Shown here: positions 35,723-48,400 of the stretch, in pieces | Numbering within the stretch: the stretch's first letter is position 1 | Layout of the letters: each line of letters starts with the position of its first letter | Source of the DNA: Glutinoglossum americanum | Taxonomy: Eukaryota; Ascomycota; Geoglossomycetes; Geoglossales; Geoglossaceae | NCBI GenBank assembly: GCA_020080175.1 | Contig: JAGHQL010000001.1 | Location: forward strand, 310,001-374,000 | Reading direction: 5' to 3' | Length of the DNA: 64,000 nt | Notes under the pieces: model-generated | What the model saw: only the letters and a program-made list of their open reading frames with translations | Told to the model about the DNA's origin: nothing | Database searches by the model: none | Translations under genes and position numbers: made by a program

Positions 35723-36355
35723 CTTGTTCGTCAAGTTAAATGTGTTTCCGGAGCTGGTGTTGATAGTGGGATTGACAAAAGGACAATGAGCCACATATGC
35801 CTGGCGTAACGGTGTTGAAAGCCTTCTCGGCGTTCGTCGTGGATGTCAGTTATATGAGCAATAAGGCAAAACAAGGATTAGCGCGTGTCAAGAGCTGTAA
35901 GAGCTGCTGGGTAGGCACCTCGGACCTGCACGCGGTCGTGTCGCTCGGCAATTTATATGAAGACAGTGCTTAGTGGGGCTCCAACATTCGTAACCCATGC
36001 ACAGCCCCAGTGAGTCGCCGGAACAAACTTTGAACAACGAAACACCCAAGGGACGCGTATGTACGTATGCCATGCTATATCATTTTGGCCTGGGACAAGA
36101 TGGAGTCTTAACAGGCATATTTTGGGGGCCATTTCTTAGAAGGCGATTAAAGGTCATATGGCTTGCTTGTTCAAACATCCCTGATAACCCGAAGACTATC
36201 CCGTTCAAAGTCTATATGCTTCCAGTACAGCTCCGTTGACGCCGCCGTCGCCATCGCAATGTAATCCCTATTGACGGGAATTTGTAGATATCCTGCCTAG
36301 AAGTACAACCCCCAGAGTTCCATGAAAACTAGGCGCCTTACTGGATAGTTTACGT
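35723..36355. other. Intergenic region between the UBX and VHS-GAT genes
   Basis: 633 bp between two minus-strand genes, so it contains the VHS-GAT promoter. No motif stands out. Confidence 0.4.
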
Positions 36356-37993
36356 TTACTCTTCTTCCCCTTCCTCCTCACCAACATCCTCCTCACCAAC
36401 ATCCTCCTCTACAAACAGATTAGCGCTTCGACCAATCCTGTCCTTGACAGTCCCGCCTGTCTCAAGATCCAACACTCTGCGTGGTGGCAGGGGATCGATG
36501 AGTCGGAATCCGTAATTGTGTTCAAAGTTCTCAGGTTGTTTCACAGTCAAGTCCGCAGACGCCGATCCGGGGTTGAGGGAATCGTAGCATTCCACGAAAG
36601 CGTACAGCTCCTCAACGTCCGTGTCAGGCGCAAACTTGCGCACAACACGGTCACCTGAGGGCATTTTTAGACTAACTCGAGTTGCATCTTTGACGTCCGG
36701 TCCAGGCTCTGGTCGGAGGAGCCCTGCTCGCCATTTTCTCCATTGCTCAAGATTCCTTAATCTCCTCTCCTCTGTCTCAGCCCTTTCCCTGGCTTCACGT
36801 TCTGCTAGCTCTTTAGCAGCTTCAGCTTCTCGCCTCAGTCTAGTACGTTCGCGGTCCTGTGCCAGCGACCTCTCGAATGCCGCGTTCTGGCTCGCTCGTA
36901 AGTCCCGATCGGCCTGCTGGGTTGCTCTTGCTACTCTGACTCGTTCTAGGGGTTCCGAGCACTGTGCGATTGAATTTTGCAGTTTCGCAATGAACGTTGC
37001 TGGTGGCATTGGCCCAGCAAGACGAGCTACCGCTGACATGGCCGTTGAGCCGGTTCGAGGGGTATGTGCTATGAGAGCTGTAAATGGAAATTTCGTACAA
37101 TTTAGGGCCGTAGAGACCTGGTAAGCCTCGGAATCTTGTACGCTCCCAGCCCATACTATGATGTTGTTCTGTGGGTTTTTGATGAAATCAACAACCTCGG
37201 GAGACAGCAGGGTCTCTCGCACATATGAGGATGTGTCATCGTGTTCGGGCGAGATCAGAATAACGAGAAGAAATTCCAAATTCTTTTGCGCACGGTCTAG
37301 AGCCTGTGCATAACCACACTCGAGGAATGGTATTTCGCTGCTTCCATACTCTTCTTCGAACTCGCGAATAAATCTCGCAGCAGTGTCTCGTGGGTTGAGG
37401 GAACGTCGGTTAGATGTGCTTCTCAATGAGCCAGCCCTTGTTGAACTGTGAAAGAATAGAAAGGCACATAATCGTGGCAGGAACGGGAACATGTGCGAAA
37501 AGAGTCCAAAGGAGCTCGCCAGAAGACGAGAAAGAATGTTGAACGGCGTAAACAGGAGGGCTAGGATAAACGACAGTCGGCTTGTGACCTGAGCCTCAGG
37601 CTGTGGTACAATCCGTGGTGCGGGATGAAAGTTGGGGGAATCTGTCCAAGTCGGTGGGCGAGAGGTTGAACCATTTATAAGAGTCTCCCGGTGGACAGCT
37701 GGGCGAGGCGGTGGGGCGCTTGACGATGATGCTAGAGCATCTGCCACGGGGTCTGAGGACTCGCCATCGAAGAACTTGGCAATCGCTATCTAGAGCTTTG
37801 TGTTAGCCCTTTCAAGTGTTCTAACGGAAATGCGACATATAAAAGCCGACACACGCACCTGAACGTTCCATTGCGACCGCTGGAGGATGGGTAGTGCAGA
37901 CTCAAGGTCCTGGTCGGTCATCGACGTGAACTGCTGCAACGCCAACTGCTGACTCTCGGTGAGGTCACCAAGGTCCACTTTTGCATCCGACAT
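36356..37993 (-). CDS. UBX-domain ER membrane protein (Dsc5/Ubx3/FAF2 type)
   Basis: Recruits Cdc48/p97 to ER or Golgi ubiquitin ligases; the fission-yeast relative is a Dsc complex subunit needed for SREBP cleavage. Exons 37993-37859 and 37789-36356 give 522 aa. An N-terminal UBA-like helix set spans about 10-55 (ESQQLALQQFTSMTDQDLES). A hydrophobic hairpin at about 117-160 should insert in the membrane. A UAS thioredoxin-like domain spans about 185-320 (RFIREFEEEYGSSEIPFLEC, FLLVILISPEHDDTSSYV, NNIIVWAGSVQDSEAYQVS, and SVARLAGPMPPATF following AM). A charged coiled coil rich in Arg/Glu follows, then a UBX beta-grasp domain at about 405-500 with the YGFRLIDPLPPRRV strand. The acidic C-terminal tail contains a repeated EEDVG unit. 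Orthology among Dsc5, Ubx2 and Ubx3 is not resolved by eye. Confidence 0.88.
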
Positions 37994-38637
37994 TCTATTA
38001 GAGTCGGACAGTATCCAGAATGCAAACAAATAGCAGGCAAGACGATGATGGAGGAGAGAGGAAGGAAAAAAGGCAGGAATGGAGCGTGCAGCAGGTTATG
38101 TACTTAGGGATTAGGTGACTAAGTCGCAGTCGGAGAATGGTGGGGATCGTTCCGCGTGGTGGAAGGTGGCAGCAGCCTAGAACCGAGTTTGGTTTGCATA
38201 AGTAAGCGACTCTCGTAGTTAATGATTGGTTGGCCATCCGCGTAAGGCTGTGCCTTTCTGGCTGCGCACACAAGGCACAAATTTGGAGGACTTGGAGGTC
38301 TCCTCTGCGGTGAGGTAGTGAAATATCAACCCTGCATCATCCCCAGAACAGGCATTGCTCCACCAAGACGGTCGCACCGTGGCTCTGGTGCTCTATTGGA
38401 GGCCCTGTCTCTGGTATTCTAATATAGGATAACGCTGGGGGTGCGGCTTTGGTCGGTTAGATCCGAACTTGATGCTTTCTTTTCACGTTCATGTTGGACA
38501 ATGCGCAGATCATTCTTTCCCCAACCTCGTGAGCTGGGATCTCCTCTGTGTGCTTGGCTGTGAACATCACTGATCGCTTGCGTACCTTGGTAGTATCCAT
38601 GGAACAACTTGTACGATAGTCGCTCGTGATATAAGAT
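37994..38637. promoter_or_regulatory. Divergent promoter region, UBX gene / PAN3
   Basis: 644 bp between start codons on opposite strands. It should serve both promoters. No specific factor site was recognised with confidence. Confidence 0.4.
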
Positions 38638-41390
38638 ATGGCAGGCGCGACGCGGACCCCACCGACTGAGGGGCGGCGAGTTGGTGTACCGTCTCCTCGA
38701 CCCAAAGGGCGCGGTATGTGTGGCACTGCTTATGTCAATGGAAGCTCTGCGGCAGTCTCGAAAATGTCCTGGAATGGTACCTAATGCCTGAATATTTTGC
38801 TTAGACCACGCAAAGGAAACGCTCTGTCGTAATGTCACGATTTATGGGCATTGCCGATATGAGGATAAGGGTAGGTCAATTGTCCTCGGCGGTAGCGGCC
38901 GACTGATTGGGTGGTGTAGGATGTGCGTTTAACCACGATCCCACGCTACATGGACAGAAGAAAGATGTACCCCAGGCCCAGGTAGACAGGTGTGTTCGAC
39001 TTGGAATTTTGAACCTCGTTGGGAGCAGAGCTGATTAAACATGCTCCCGCAAAGTCTAAAAAAGCGCCTCAATGTGGATTCTCCTGCTTTCACTCCAACT
39101 CTCATAGCCCCAACAAGCAATGGTACTCCCTCAATAAGCACACCATCGAAGAGTACTACCATCTCCCCCAAGGCGGCAAACGCTGCGCCATTCACGCCGA
39201 AAAACATGAGCGCAGGTTAGTTGCGATAACTAATTGAAGGCAGCTTGTGGCTTGCGCTCACTTAGCTCTTTTTTTCACAGGCACCGCGACTCCTCCAGCT
39301 TATCAGGAAGTACCTAGTTCAGAGTATGTCTTACGCTTTTTCTACCGTTGTGTTGCTACGGAGCGATGTGGGGTTTGACACATAGACAGACCATATCTAA
39401 TACCCGAGGCGCAAGACTTCTTACCTCAGTCCTATGAGGCTTTGCAACTGGTATGATTTTGTTGTTAGCGTGTCATTCAGTTACCTAGTGGTTGTCCTGG
39501 GTCATGGTCATTCATCGCGTTTGCCCTTTACGGAAGGCTCGGTTGTGTCACTATCTATCTTTAACAATTCTCCTTCATCTTCCACTTCCCGATACCCTCC
39601 ACGACACAACATTATGGCAGGTCCATACGCATCCGCTCCGCGAGGAATGGCGGCGTTCAATAACTTTAGCCGTAATGAAAATAACCCAGTCTGGATGCTG
39701 ACATGGACCCAGGGCGATGCCAACAATGTAGCTACAAGTCCAAACCCCTATGACCCCTTTACGCCTACATCGTTGGCTGCAGCGGTGGCCAGCAATCACC
39801 AGAATCAACTTAATCCATATGTCCAAGATGCGACGGCGATGGCCGGCATGGGTAGCTATTATCAAGGACAAGGAAACTTCACTCAACCTGTAAGAACTAA
39901 GGAGACAACCCATTTAAAACTCATGAGGTAACACACCTAAAATAGCTCCAATACCACCTCTATGCCCCTCTAGGACCACACAGGGAAAATCTATTGGCCT
40001 ACCAGAGAACTGCCCATGATTTTTTCTTTTCCGATGCACTCCGGGAAGAATTACAGCGGAAGAGCGAGGCATCTCTGCAGGTCCTACCGAGTAAGGAAGA
40101 TTCTTCTCGACGCTACGCCATTTTCTGACTGTTGGCGACTCTAGATTCATCTCTCCCAGCGCACATTGATCACTTCCACTCCCTTGTACCGCTAGATACC
40201 ACGAACCAGAAGAACGCTACTATTTTCGGATACCCAAGCTGGGTCTATAAGGCTGTCTCCAGTAAAGATGGCCATATATATGCGCTGAGGAGGCTTGAAG
40301 GTAGAGGTCCCTGCGTTCTACAAGTACGCCTATAAGAAATAACTAACATGCTAGTTCCGCAGGCTACCGCTTGACAAACGAAAAGGCCATCCGCTCCGTC
40401 CAGTCGTGGAAACGCGTCAGCAATAGCAGCGTGGTTACAATTCACGACGCTTTCACCACCCGTGCATTCGGTGATAGCTCTCTAGTCTTTGTAATGGATT
40501 ACCACCCGCTTTCCAAGACGCTTGCCGATAACCACTTTGGAACAGCCGGTCGCTTTCAAGGTCGCCCCTCAGGGCCGCATGTGCCCGAACCAGTCCTGTG
40601 GAGTTACATAGTCCAAATTTCATCGGCGCTAAAGACAATCCACAGCAGTGGGCTTTCAGCGAGGCTAATTGAACCCACTAAGGTTCTGCTAACGAATAAG
40701 AACCGAATCCGCTTGAACTCCTGCGCCATATTTGACGTAGTCCAGCACGATTCTCCACTATCCATGGTGGAACTTCAGCAGGACGACCTTGTCCAATTTG
40801 GCCGGTTAATCCTGTCCATCGCTACAAACAATCCTGCTGCTATACATAACATTCCGAAGGCTATCGAACACGTCGGACGCTTATATACGACCGAGCTGAA
40901 AGATTGTATCTTATGGTTACTTTCCCCATCAAACCCGCAGAGTGCAAAGGGAATCGACCAATTCCTCGGAGGTATCGCTGGCCATCTCGCGGCAAACTTT
41001 GACTACACTCTCCACTACGACGATCAGCTCCACACCGAATTGAACCGCGAGCTAGAGAATTCCCGAATCCTACGTCTTATGACCAAGCTGAACTTCATCA
41101 ACGAAAGACCTGAATTTGCGCAAAATGAGCAATGGTCTGAGACTGGCGAACGTTACTTCCTGAAGCTCTTCAGGGACTACGTGTTTCACCAAGTCGATGC
41201 CCAAGGGAATCCTGTCATTGATCTCGCACATGTTTTGACCTGTCTCGCGAAGCTGGATGCGGGCGTTGATGAGAAAATTAGCCTAGTCAGCAGGGACGAG
41301 CAGAATTGCCTTGTTGTCAGCTACAAGGAGTTAAAAAGGGGGGTAGATGCTGCCTTTCAGGATTTACTGAAGGCCAGTAGGAGGACTTAG
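38638..41390 (+). CDS. PAN3: PAN2-PAN3 deadenylase regulatory subunit PAN3
   Basis: Pseudokinase subunit that brings the PAN2 exonuclease to poly(A)-binding protein for poly(A) shortening. Ten exons, 38638-38713, 38805-38870, 38920-38989, 39055-39215, 39281-39323, 39390-39450, 39713-39889, 39946-40090, 40145-40300 and 40363-41390, give 660 aa, normal for the family. Exons 2-3 encode a CCCH zinc finger, C-X8-C-X6-C-X3-H (CRNVTIYGHCRYEDKGCAFNH). Then come PAM2-like NVDSPAFTP and a disordered stretch. The pseudokinase starts near HFHSLVPLD and NATIFGYPSWVYKAVSSKDG, followed by a coiled coil and C-terminal knob (LMTKLNFINERPEF, DYVFHQVDAQGNPVIDLAHV). Intron 6 (262 nt) is unusually long, chosen by phase and by a CTGAC branch site just before its acceptor. 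The same frame is open through the intron from ATG 39614. Confidence 0.93.
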
Positions 41391-41928
41391 TAATAGAGTG
41401 GATAGACCGATGTATTTAACATCGGACGGCGGGCTAGCAGAACAGGGTCTTGCAGTGAAACATCCGGCACGAGGATTCTTTGATGGGGGACCCAATAGCT
41501 TGCCTCTTGTTTCAGTATCATTGGTTGAGAGAAACCTCTAATGGTAGGCCTAGTGCGGGCCGCCTTTTCTCGAGAATAGTCTAGATGTGGCTGCTCAGGG
41601 ATTTGGTGGAAGAGAGCTGAAAAAAAGCACACAGAAATAGTCAAAAAAACGTATATGAAATCATGAAAATCTATAACAATTTATTTTTCCCCAGTAAGGG
41701 TAGCCTTTCCAGCGATTAAGTGATATTTATTTCCCAGATAATAGTTTGTAAACCCTTTTTTTTTTTTGGAGGGTGTTCCCTAGAGAAATAGTATGCTCCT
41801 AGGTTTCCTACATACCAGTGGACGTCCCATACCACTGCACCCATTAAAGCCAGAGATAAGCCCACCCCATCCAAGCTCCATCGTTCTTGATGCCGATCCA
41901 ACGCACTCGCCGGCACCCTCACCCACCT
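41391..41928. other. Intergenic region, PAN3 to LSM7 (convergent 3' ends)
   Basis: 538 bp between converging genes. A poly-T run near 41757 and AT-rich 3' UTR-like sequence are visible; nothing else. Confidence 0.4.
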
Positions 41929-42526
41929 TCAATCCTCCTGCTGCCCAAACGGATTCGCAATCTCCTCGCTGCCATCCAAGGGCGAGATCAAGACCAGAAG
42001 GGTTCCTCGCGCGACCACCAGGCCGAGAGAGCGGGAGGATTCATTGCCTTCGTCGTCTGGAATCCACCGTCATTAGTATCACCGGTACCAAACAAGTATA
42101 CGATTGTTCCTCTCGGAGGACGATGGGGGGAGTATATTATTATACTGCATACCTCGCGTCAACTCCCTCACATCGTCCAGAACAAGATTCATCAACTGGT
42201 CGAACCCCTTCAGTGTGCCGATGACTGGATATCACAATGGAAGAATTAATATTAGCCTCGTTTCCTAAATCGTTCAAAGCCCCACTGCCCCTCCCGTCAT
42301 CGGGGGGAAAAAAAAACTCACCTTCTCTACCCCCATTAAATTTAACGCTAATCTCCTTGTCCAAATACCGGGTCAGGTCAAGGATATTCTCCTTCTTCGG
42401 CCGCTCTGTCTGCGAGTGTCCTCCACGACCGCGCCCACCACCGCCGCGGTGGCTACTTTCGCCCTCGCCGCCGCGTCCTCTACCGCCGCTGCCGCGGCCG
42501 CCTCGGAAGTTGCCTCGCTCTGACAT
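41929..42526 (-). CDS. LSM7: U6 snRNA-associated Sm-like protein LSm7 with RGG-rich N-terminus
   Basis: Subunit of the LSm1-7 (mRNA decapping) and LSm2-8 (U6 snRNP) rings. Exons 42526-42322, 42224-42153 and 42056-41929 give 134 aa. Residues 1-40 are Arg/Gly-rich (RGG repeats), an extension absent from yeast and human LSm7 but, as I recall, common in filamentous fungi. The Sm fold follows: Sm1 ENILDLTRYLDKEISVKFNG, then GTLKGFDQLMNLVLDDV, and Sm2 SLGLVVARGTLLVLISPLDG. It ends EEIANPFGQQED. Both introns (97 and 96 nt) lie at phase-consistent sites. The RGG tail may bind RNA or be methylated; that is inference. Confidence 0.93.
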
Positions 42527-42775
42527 CGCTGGACATGCGGATGCGTGGGAGCTGTGTTTTTGAAATGTGGGGATGTTGTGGCGGCTGGGTTTTGAGCCGC
42601 TACCCAAAGTGAGGCTCAAAGAATGTGGGGTGCTTTGAACGCAACAGAACTTCAATTTAGCGTGTCAAAACGGGAACAACGTCTATTCGAACGACAATAA
42701 CTATACTATCGCTTAAAACTCCTCAACGAATGGTGATGTTACAGGATAGCAGCAATAAAATCCTACTATAATCTA

Positions 42776-45225
42776 CTAATCATTAAACCCTTCCTTATGC
42801 CAGTCCCCATGATGTGCTTCTGGTGCTCCGGCACCCGCCGCAGCTGCGAGTGCTCCACCTCCGAGATTACTAGCATGTTTCTCAATATCCACAGTCCCCA
42901 TCCAGTAAAGCATTCCAAATACCAGAAGGTGCAACGCCAGACAATATGCCGCAAATAGATTCCGGCTCATCCTGTTAGCCAGTACCATACGAGTGATGGA
43001 AAAGACGACTCGCTCAGGGAGACTCATGCGCTTGAATGCCCTTGCCGACTCACGGCCGCGAAAGGCAGCAAAGGGAGATATATTCGCTTCGTATGCTGAG
43101 CGGTAGCGGTCAAGCGTCAACCCGGAGGCGGTGGAAGAGGAGACCTGGATAGTTGAAGGATTTGGGCTTGTCGAAAAAGCGGTGGAGGAGGTTGTAGAAG
43201 GTTGCCCCCTATTATACGAAGAAACATATCTAGTCTTTTCGTATAGCTGCAGGTTATCTTTCTGCAGCGAAGCGATCTCTTGGCGAAGAGTGGATACGGT
43301 ATTGTGCGTTCGAGCTAGTTCGTTCTCAAGCTGAGTGTTTCTTTGTTTGAACCGATCTCTCTGCGCTGCAACCATTGGGAGTATGCTGGAGCCGCCCCCG
43401 GCTGGCTCACCAGCACGGATAGCATCTAGAGATGCTTGTGAGCCGCTATGCGGATCGAATCCGGATATTATCGACGATGTTGGAGAGGTTTTGCCTCGCC
43501 GACCGCTGTACGATCCCAAGGCATGAACGCCTGATTGTGGATAGCGAGAGGCGTATGTAGGTGCCACAGACATTGCTGTAGGGAAAGGATTGGAGGTCTC
43601 TTGCTGGAATTTCTCGAGGTCATTCTCAAGGGTTGTATTCAGGTTTCGAGACTTCTCTAGCTCCACATTCGTGTTCGCTAATTCGGCTTGCAGTAATTCG
43701 AGGCGATTTTGTAGATCTTGATGAGAGACTCTTAGGATGGTCAACTCATTGCCAAGCCTTTTATTTCTTGCAAGTAGTAATTGCTCAAGAGTGTCGCCTT
43801 TCACCTTTTTAACTTCGCCATTTTCGAGAGACCCAGGAGGGTCAACATCTTCATCCCCAGCAAGGTCGTCCTCGTCGCCGGTTGAAAATTCAATAGACTA
43901 AGACCGTGATCAGTGCGGCTAGTACACCGGCTAGGATAATCCTCTCACCTTCAACATTTCAAGTTCTCTTTTGACCTCGTCGTAATCAGCCCACTTCTGG
44001 ACCTTACTCCGTAGGCTATCTCCCTCGTCCCTTAGCATGTTAATCTCGCGTTCTAAGCCTCGAATTCTGCTCTCCCAATTCCTCTTCTCTGAATCCTTCT
44101 CAACCCTTGCGGCATCTAGCTTTCGCAGCAGGGATGAGTTCTCGGACTGTATTCGTAGGAAAGTCGGGTCATCTTCTACAGCATGTGCTGAATCGGGGGG
44201 ATGCGGGCCCGCAGCTGTTTGTGCAAGCTCCAGCCTAAGCTGTTCATTCCTCGCCTCGACTTCAGCTAGCCTCAGGCTTGTTCGTTCCAGGTCAGAGTGA
44301 ACAATCTCCAGTTCAGCAGCAGTAACGCCGTTTCGTCGAGTTTCTCCGTCTCCATCGTCAGACCTGCCCAGCCGTTGAGAGACCTCGTAGCTAGCCTTAA
44401 TCTCCTTAAACAATCGGTCCTGGCTTTCGATCTTCTCTTCCAAACCTTTCTCCTTCGCTTCCCAGTTGTCTTTCTTTTCTTCTAGCACGGCTGCCCATGA
44501 TGTCTCAATTTCCTTGACTTTAGCTTCCTGGTTCTCCTCTAGTAATCTGCGGGTCTTGCGTTCTCCTTCCAACCTATTCTCTGTTTCCTCAAGTTGAATA
44601 GTGAGCTTGCCAATTGTCTTCTGCAAATGTTGATTCTCGGAAGTTATCTTTGGCAACGTATCTTCCGAGAGCAGAAGAGATTCTATAGATGCTTCTAAGA
44701 GGGGGTATGGATCGGGCGCGTCGGATAATGAAGAATAGAGCTGTAGAAATGCCGAAGATGTCGACTTTGTATGATTTGTTAAGAGGTCGATGAAAGTTTG
44801 GTATGCTGCCGGAAGCATAAGCATTTGGTCTCACGAATTCGTGGCAGATCAATTACCTTTCAGGAGCCCTTTCCACTCTACTAGCTTCGCAGCATCATCA
44901 AGCTTCCGAAAGTCTTTGGTCTTCTGCGCTAAGTCTTTCCTTTGCACAAGAGAATCCCGTTGATGAGCAACAATGTCTGATGCGGTCGTATCGAGTGAGG
45001 GCAGGAGATTAGTCAAGTTGATATCTAAGTCGCGATGTCAGATTCTATAGAAACCTAGAGTCTTCATCGGGCACACCTACTCCTCCAGACAGAGATTGCC
45101 TTCTGAAACTTAGTATCTTCATCCGCATGAGCACCTGTCGGACTTGTGCCCCCAGTAACCCGACCATTAGCTTCCAAGGCTGCCCCAACACCATCTAGGG
45201 CCGTAGTCGGAGTGGTATTTGCCAT
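42776..45225 (-). CDS. COY1: Golgi tail-anchored coiled-coil protein CASP/Coy1
   Basis: Golgin of the CASP family acting in intra-Golgi retrograde transport. Four minus-strand exons, 45225-45081, 45024-44857, 44805-43949 and 43897-42776, give 763 aa. The N-terminal block KFQKAISVWRNINLTNLLPS and DFRKLDDAAKLVEWKGLLK match CASP proteins. Long coiled coils run from about 170 to 470 and again at about 560-600 (AAQRDRFKQRNTQLENELAR, the CASP signature). The C-terminal CASP domain has SLPERVVFSITRMVLANR and a single membrane span at about 703-726. It carries the Tyr and His typical of the CASP TM and is followed by a short Ala/Gly-rich lumenal tail. The gene is divergent from the VPS3-like gene. 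Confidence 0.9.
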
Positions 45226-45473
45226 CCTGCCAAAAGACTATCAAGGATGAGGATCTTCCATCTACAGGAGCTTGTTGGTGGTTTTGCGGAAGCGATACAC
45301 CCCGTAAATTGACAGATTATCCTTAGTCGAGCTCCACTTGGCACGAGCAGACTAAACACGTAAGGTACGACACAACGCCAAGAGCCTGAATGTTTAATGC
45401 GGTCTAGCCCCAAACGAGCTGCATATCAAAACGGCGCTGGGTCTGGTCGGAGAGTATCCACATTGCGCCTCGA
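45226..45473. promoter_or_regulatory. Compact divergent promoter, COY1 / VPS3-like
   Basis: Only 248 bp separate the two start codons on opposite strands, so the two membrane-traffic genes almost certainly share regulatory sequence. No defined motif was recognised. Confidence 0.45.
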
Positions 45474-48400
45474 ATGGCGTCCGTGGAGATGGCCGGCGTA
45501 TCACGCAAGAGAAAGCGGAGCTCCGGGACAGAAGCTGGCCCTTACGTTCTTCAGAGTCTTGCGGACGACCTCCCACTCGCCGCAGAGAGTGGCGATGCCT
45601 CAGAGATTGGGATTAATTGTGTCGAGTTCTGGGGTCAGTAGAAGTCATTCCAGTCATCAGATGGAAGTTGCTATGGCCAAATCAAAGTCACGCAAAGTGT
45701 TCCAAGAGTTATAGGCTTGAGAGGCTAACAGAGCAATCCGATAATTTAGAGGGTAATCTTTACGTCGGCACTTCTGCGGCCGAAATCTTACACTTTGTCC
45801 TAATACCTCCAGAACCATCGGACGCTTTATCTAGGCCGACCCCCATATTAGCGTCCAGGCTGCAACCTCCCTTCACTGCTTCATCATTGCCACATTCTCA
45901 CTCGGGCATCCAGCAAATACTCCTTCTTCCAAAGGTCAATAAAGCATGCGTTCTCTGCAATGGAACTCTGACATTCTATGCGCTACCAGAACTGAGCCCA
46001 GCCTTTGCACAAACGAAGGTCGCCAATTGCAGCTGGGTTGGTGGGGTCGACTTAGATGTTGAAGATGACGTTGGTACGAGAGATGATGGGGTGGTGATTA
46101 TGATTTTGGTCAGGAACAAGATAAGGCTTGTACGGGTCACAGAGGAAGTACGAGTGGTCAAGGTACGATTAAGTCACCGGTTGGTCGTTGTCCTGCCTTT
46201 ACGGTTGTGTCCTCAACTTTATTATATATCTCTGCTCTAATCATCCAATGGCCCCTAAAGGATATAGGATTCCCGGCATCAACCCTTGCCATCCGTCGCT
46301 CGAATTTTGCCTGTGTGGCTACGGCACACTCTTATGCCCTTCTTGATGTGAACCAATCTCGCAAGATTCCTCTCTTTCCGATATCCTCTTTAGATGCAGG
46401 CGTCGCTGTTGGTGGAGAGGCGGAAGATATCTCCTCCACAAGTGGACCAGCAATATCAAGGAGGGTATCCTCCGCTCATCCTAGCCAAAGCGGTACCCAT
46501 ATAGATAACAGAGGCCACGGTAGAAGCACAAGTCTTGGGACGTTTGTTGGGAGCTTAGGACGTCGACAAGAAAGCCCGAATCCTAGTTCTAGATTACGAT
46601 CCGGTCTAGAGACCCCTGACCGCGGGGAAGCAAGTTCGCCTGCCCTTGCAGTATCCCCAGAGAGGCCACCTGAGCGGGGAACAAGCCCTGTAAAGAGAAC
46701 TATATCGCCTAATAAGCCGCTTCCTCCGCCCCCTCCTGCAGAGAGCGGTAACGAGGCCAACAAACCAGGAAAGCCCACAATCCCTCAGGCTGTCCTCTTA
46801 GAGCCTCACATTGTATCGCCGACGCCCACTGAGTTTCTCCTTACTACAGGGACGGGACTATCTGATCCCGGCGTAGGAATTTTTGTCAATTTAGACGGTG
46901 ATGTGTCAAGAGGGACGCTGGAGTTCGAAAGGTACCCTGAAACTCTAGTCGTCGACGGCCAGGGACAATGGGTGGGTTCTGAATCAGGGACAAATGATGA
47001 TGGGGAGGAAGGTTATACCCTTGCTGTGATGGAACGCGACGTGAGGTTGGGAGGTGGGCGAGGCATCGAGATTCAGAGATGGGATAGTGAAAGTGAACCC
47101 GTAAAGGAATGGATTGAAATAGCTCCTTCCTCAACCCACTTAGAAGGAGGGCCCTCCCAGTCAGTTCCCAAGAAGGTTGGGCTTCGGAAGGTTGCCGGTC
47201 GTGGTGAAATATCTATTCCCGAAGTCGGTGATAAACTTCGCTTGGTCCGTTTAAGACTCGGCGGTTCTTCAGGGGAAGCCTCTCCGGCCTCCTTCGATAG
47301 TTCAGACTCAAGAACAAAGGCTTCGGTTGAACGTGTAACGAAAGAGATGGAACTTTTTGAGTCTCGCACTTTTACGGAGAGCGAAAAAGAGAAGCCGCTC
47401 GAGAAGGGCTGGGAGGCTGCCAAAAACAAGCAGGAGGAGGAGATCGGCCGACGGTTTGGCAAACTCCAAAGCCGGGTCGTTGCATGGTCCGGGAACCGAA
47501 TCTGGTGGATTGTGAGAAATCCTCTCGTTATTCGCCTAGATACCAGGTTAGAGGTGGCGCGACCTGCGGAAACGGAGAACGATAACGACGCCCACCTTGA
47601 CCGCTCGCAAGTCATTACTGTGCTCAACAGTATTCGAGGTCAGGAGCTGAGAACTGGAACTGGCCCCCTAAGCCTGAGTTACATCAGAGAGAAAGCGGGG
47701 TTGCTTCTCTTCACAGGCCTTATCGTTGCGTCATATGCTGGTATCGCCATCACGGAAGAGGATAAAAGGGCCACAGAAGATGCACTACTCGAGAATAATA
47801 TTGACCCTAGGGTGGTCTTAGCAACCATTCCCATGCTTCGTGAGGAAGTCTTAGAAGGCCCAAAGGGTATCTGGGTCTTCGGTGGTGTGAAAGAGGTATA
47901 TGAGCATTCATCACTCAATACTCACGTTGCTCGGAGTAATGTCCAAACCGGTGAACGCCTTGATCCCGAAATTCTCAGCATCATCAAACGCTATCTGATC
48001 GCCTGGCGGCGAAAGAAAGGATATGGGAGTGTAGGGGTAGAAGACGAAAAAGAGGCATTCCGAACCGTGGATGCCGCCCTGCTACGAGTACTACTAATCC
48101 TCGACAGGAGCAGCCCAGCGGGATATGGGCTGGTTCCCTCAATTCGTGCCGAGCTTTACGATCTCGTTGACAAGGGTGTCGATTGCTTCGATCGTGCTGT
48201 GGTATTGCTGGAGGGATTTGGACGACTTTACGTACTAAGTCGACTCTATCAGAGTCGCAAATTATCCGGAGACGTTTTAGGCACTTGGAGGCGTATTATA
48301 GAGAGTGGACAAGACAACGGGGGCGAATTCGTCGATGGCGAGACTGAAGTCCGCAAGTACCTTGTCAGAATTAAAGACACCGCGTTAGTCCAAGAATATG

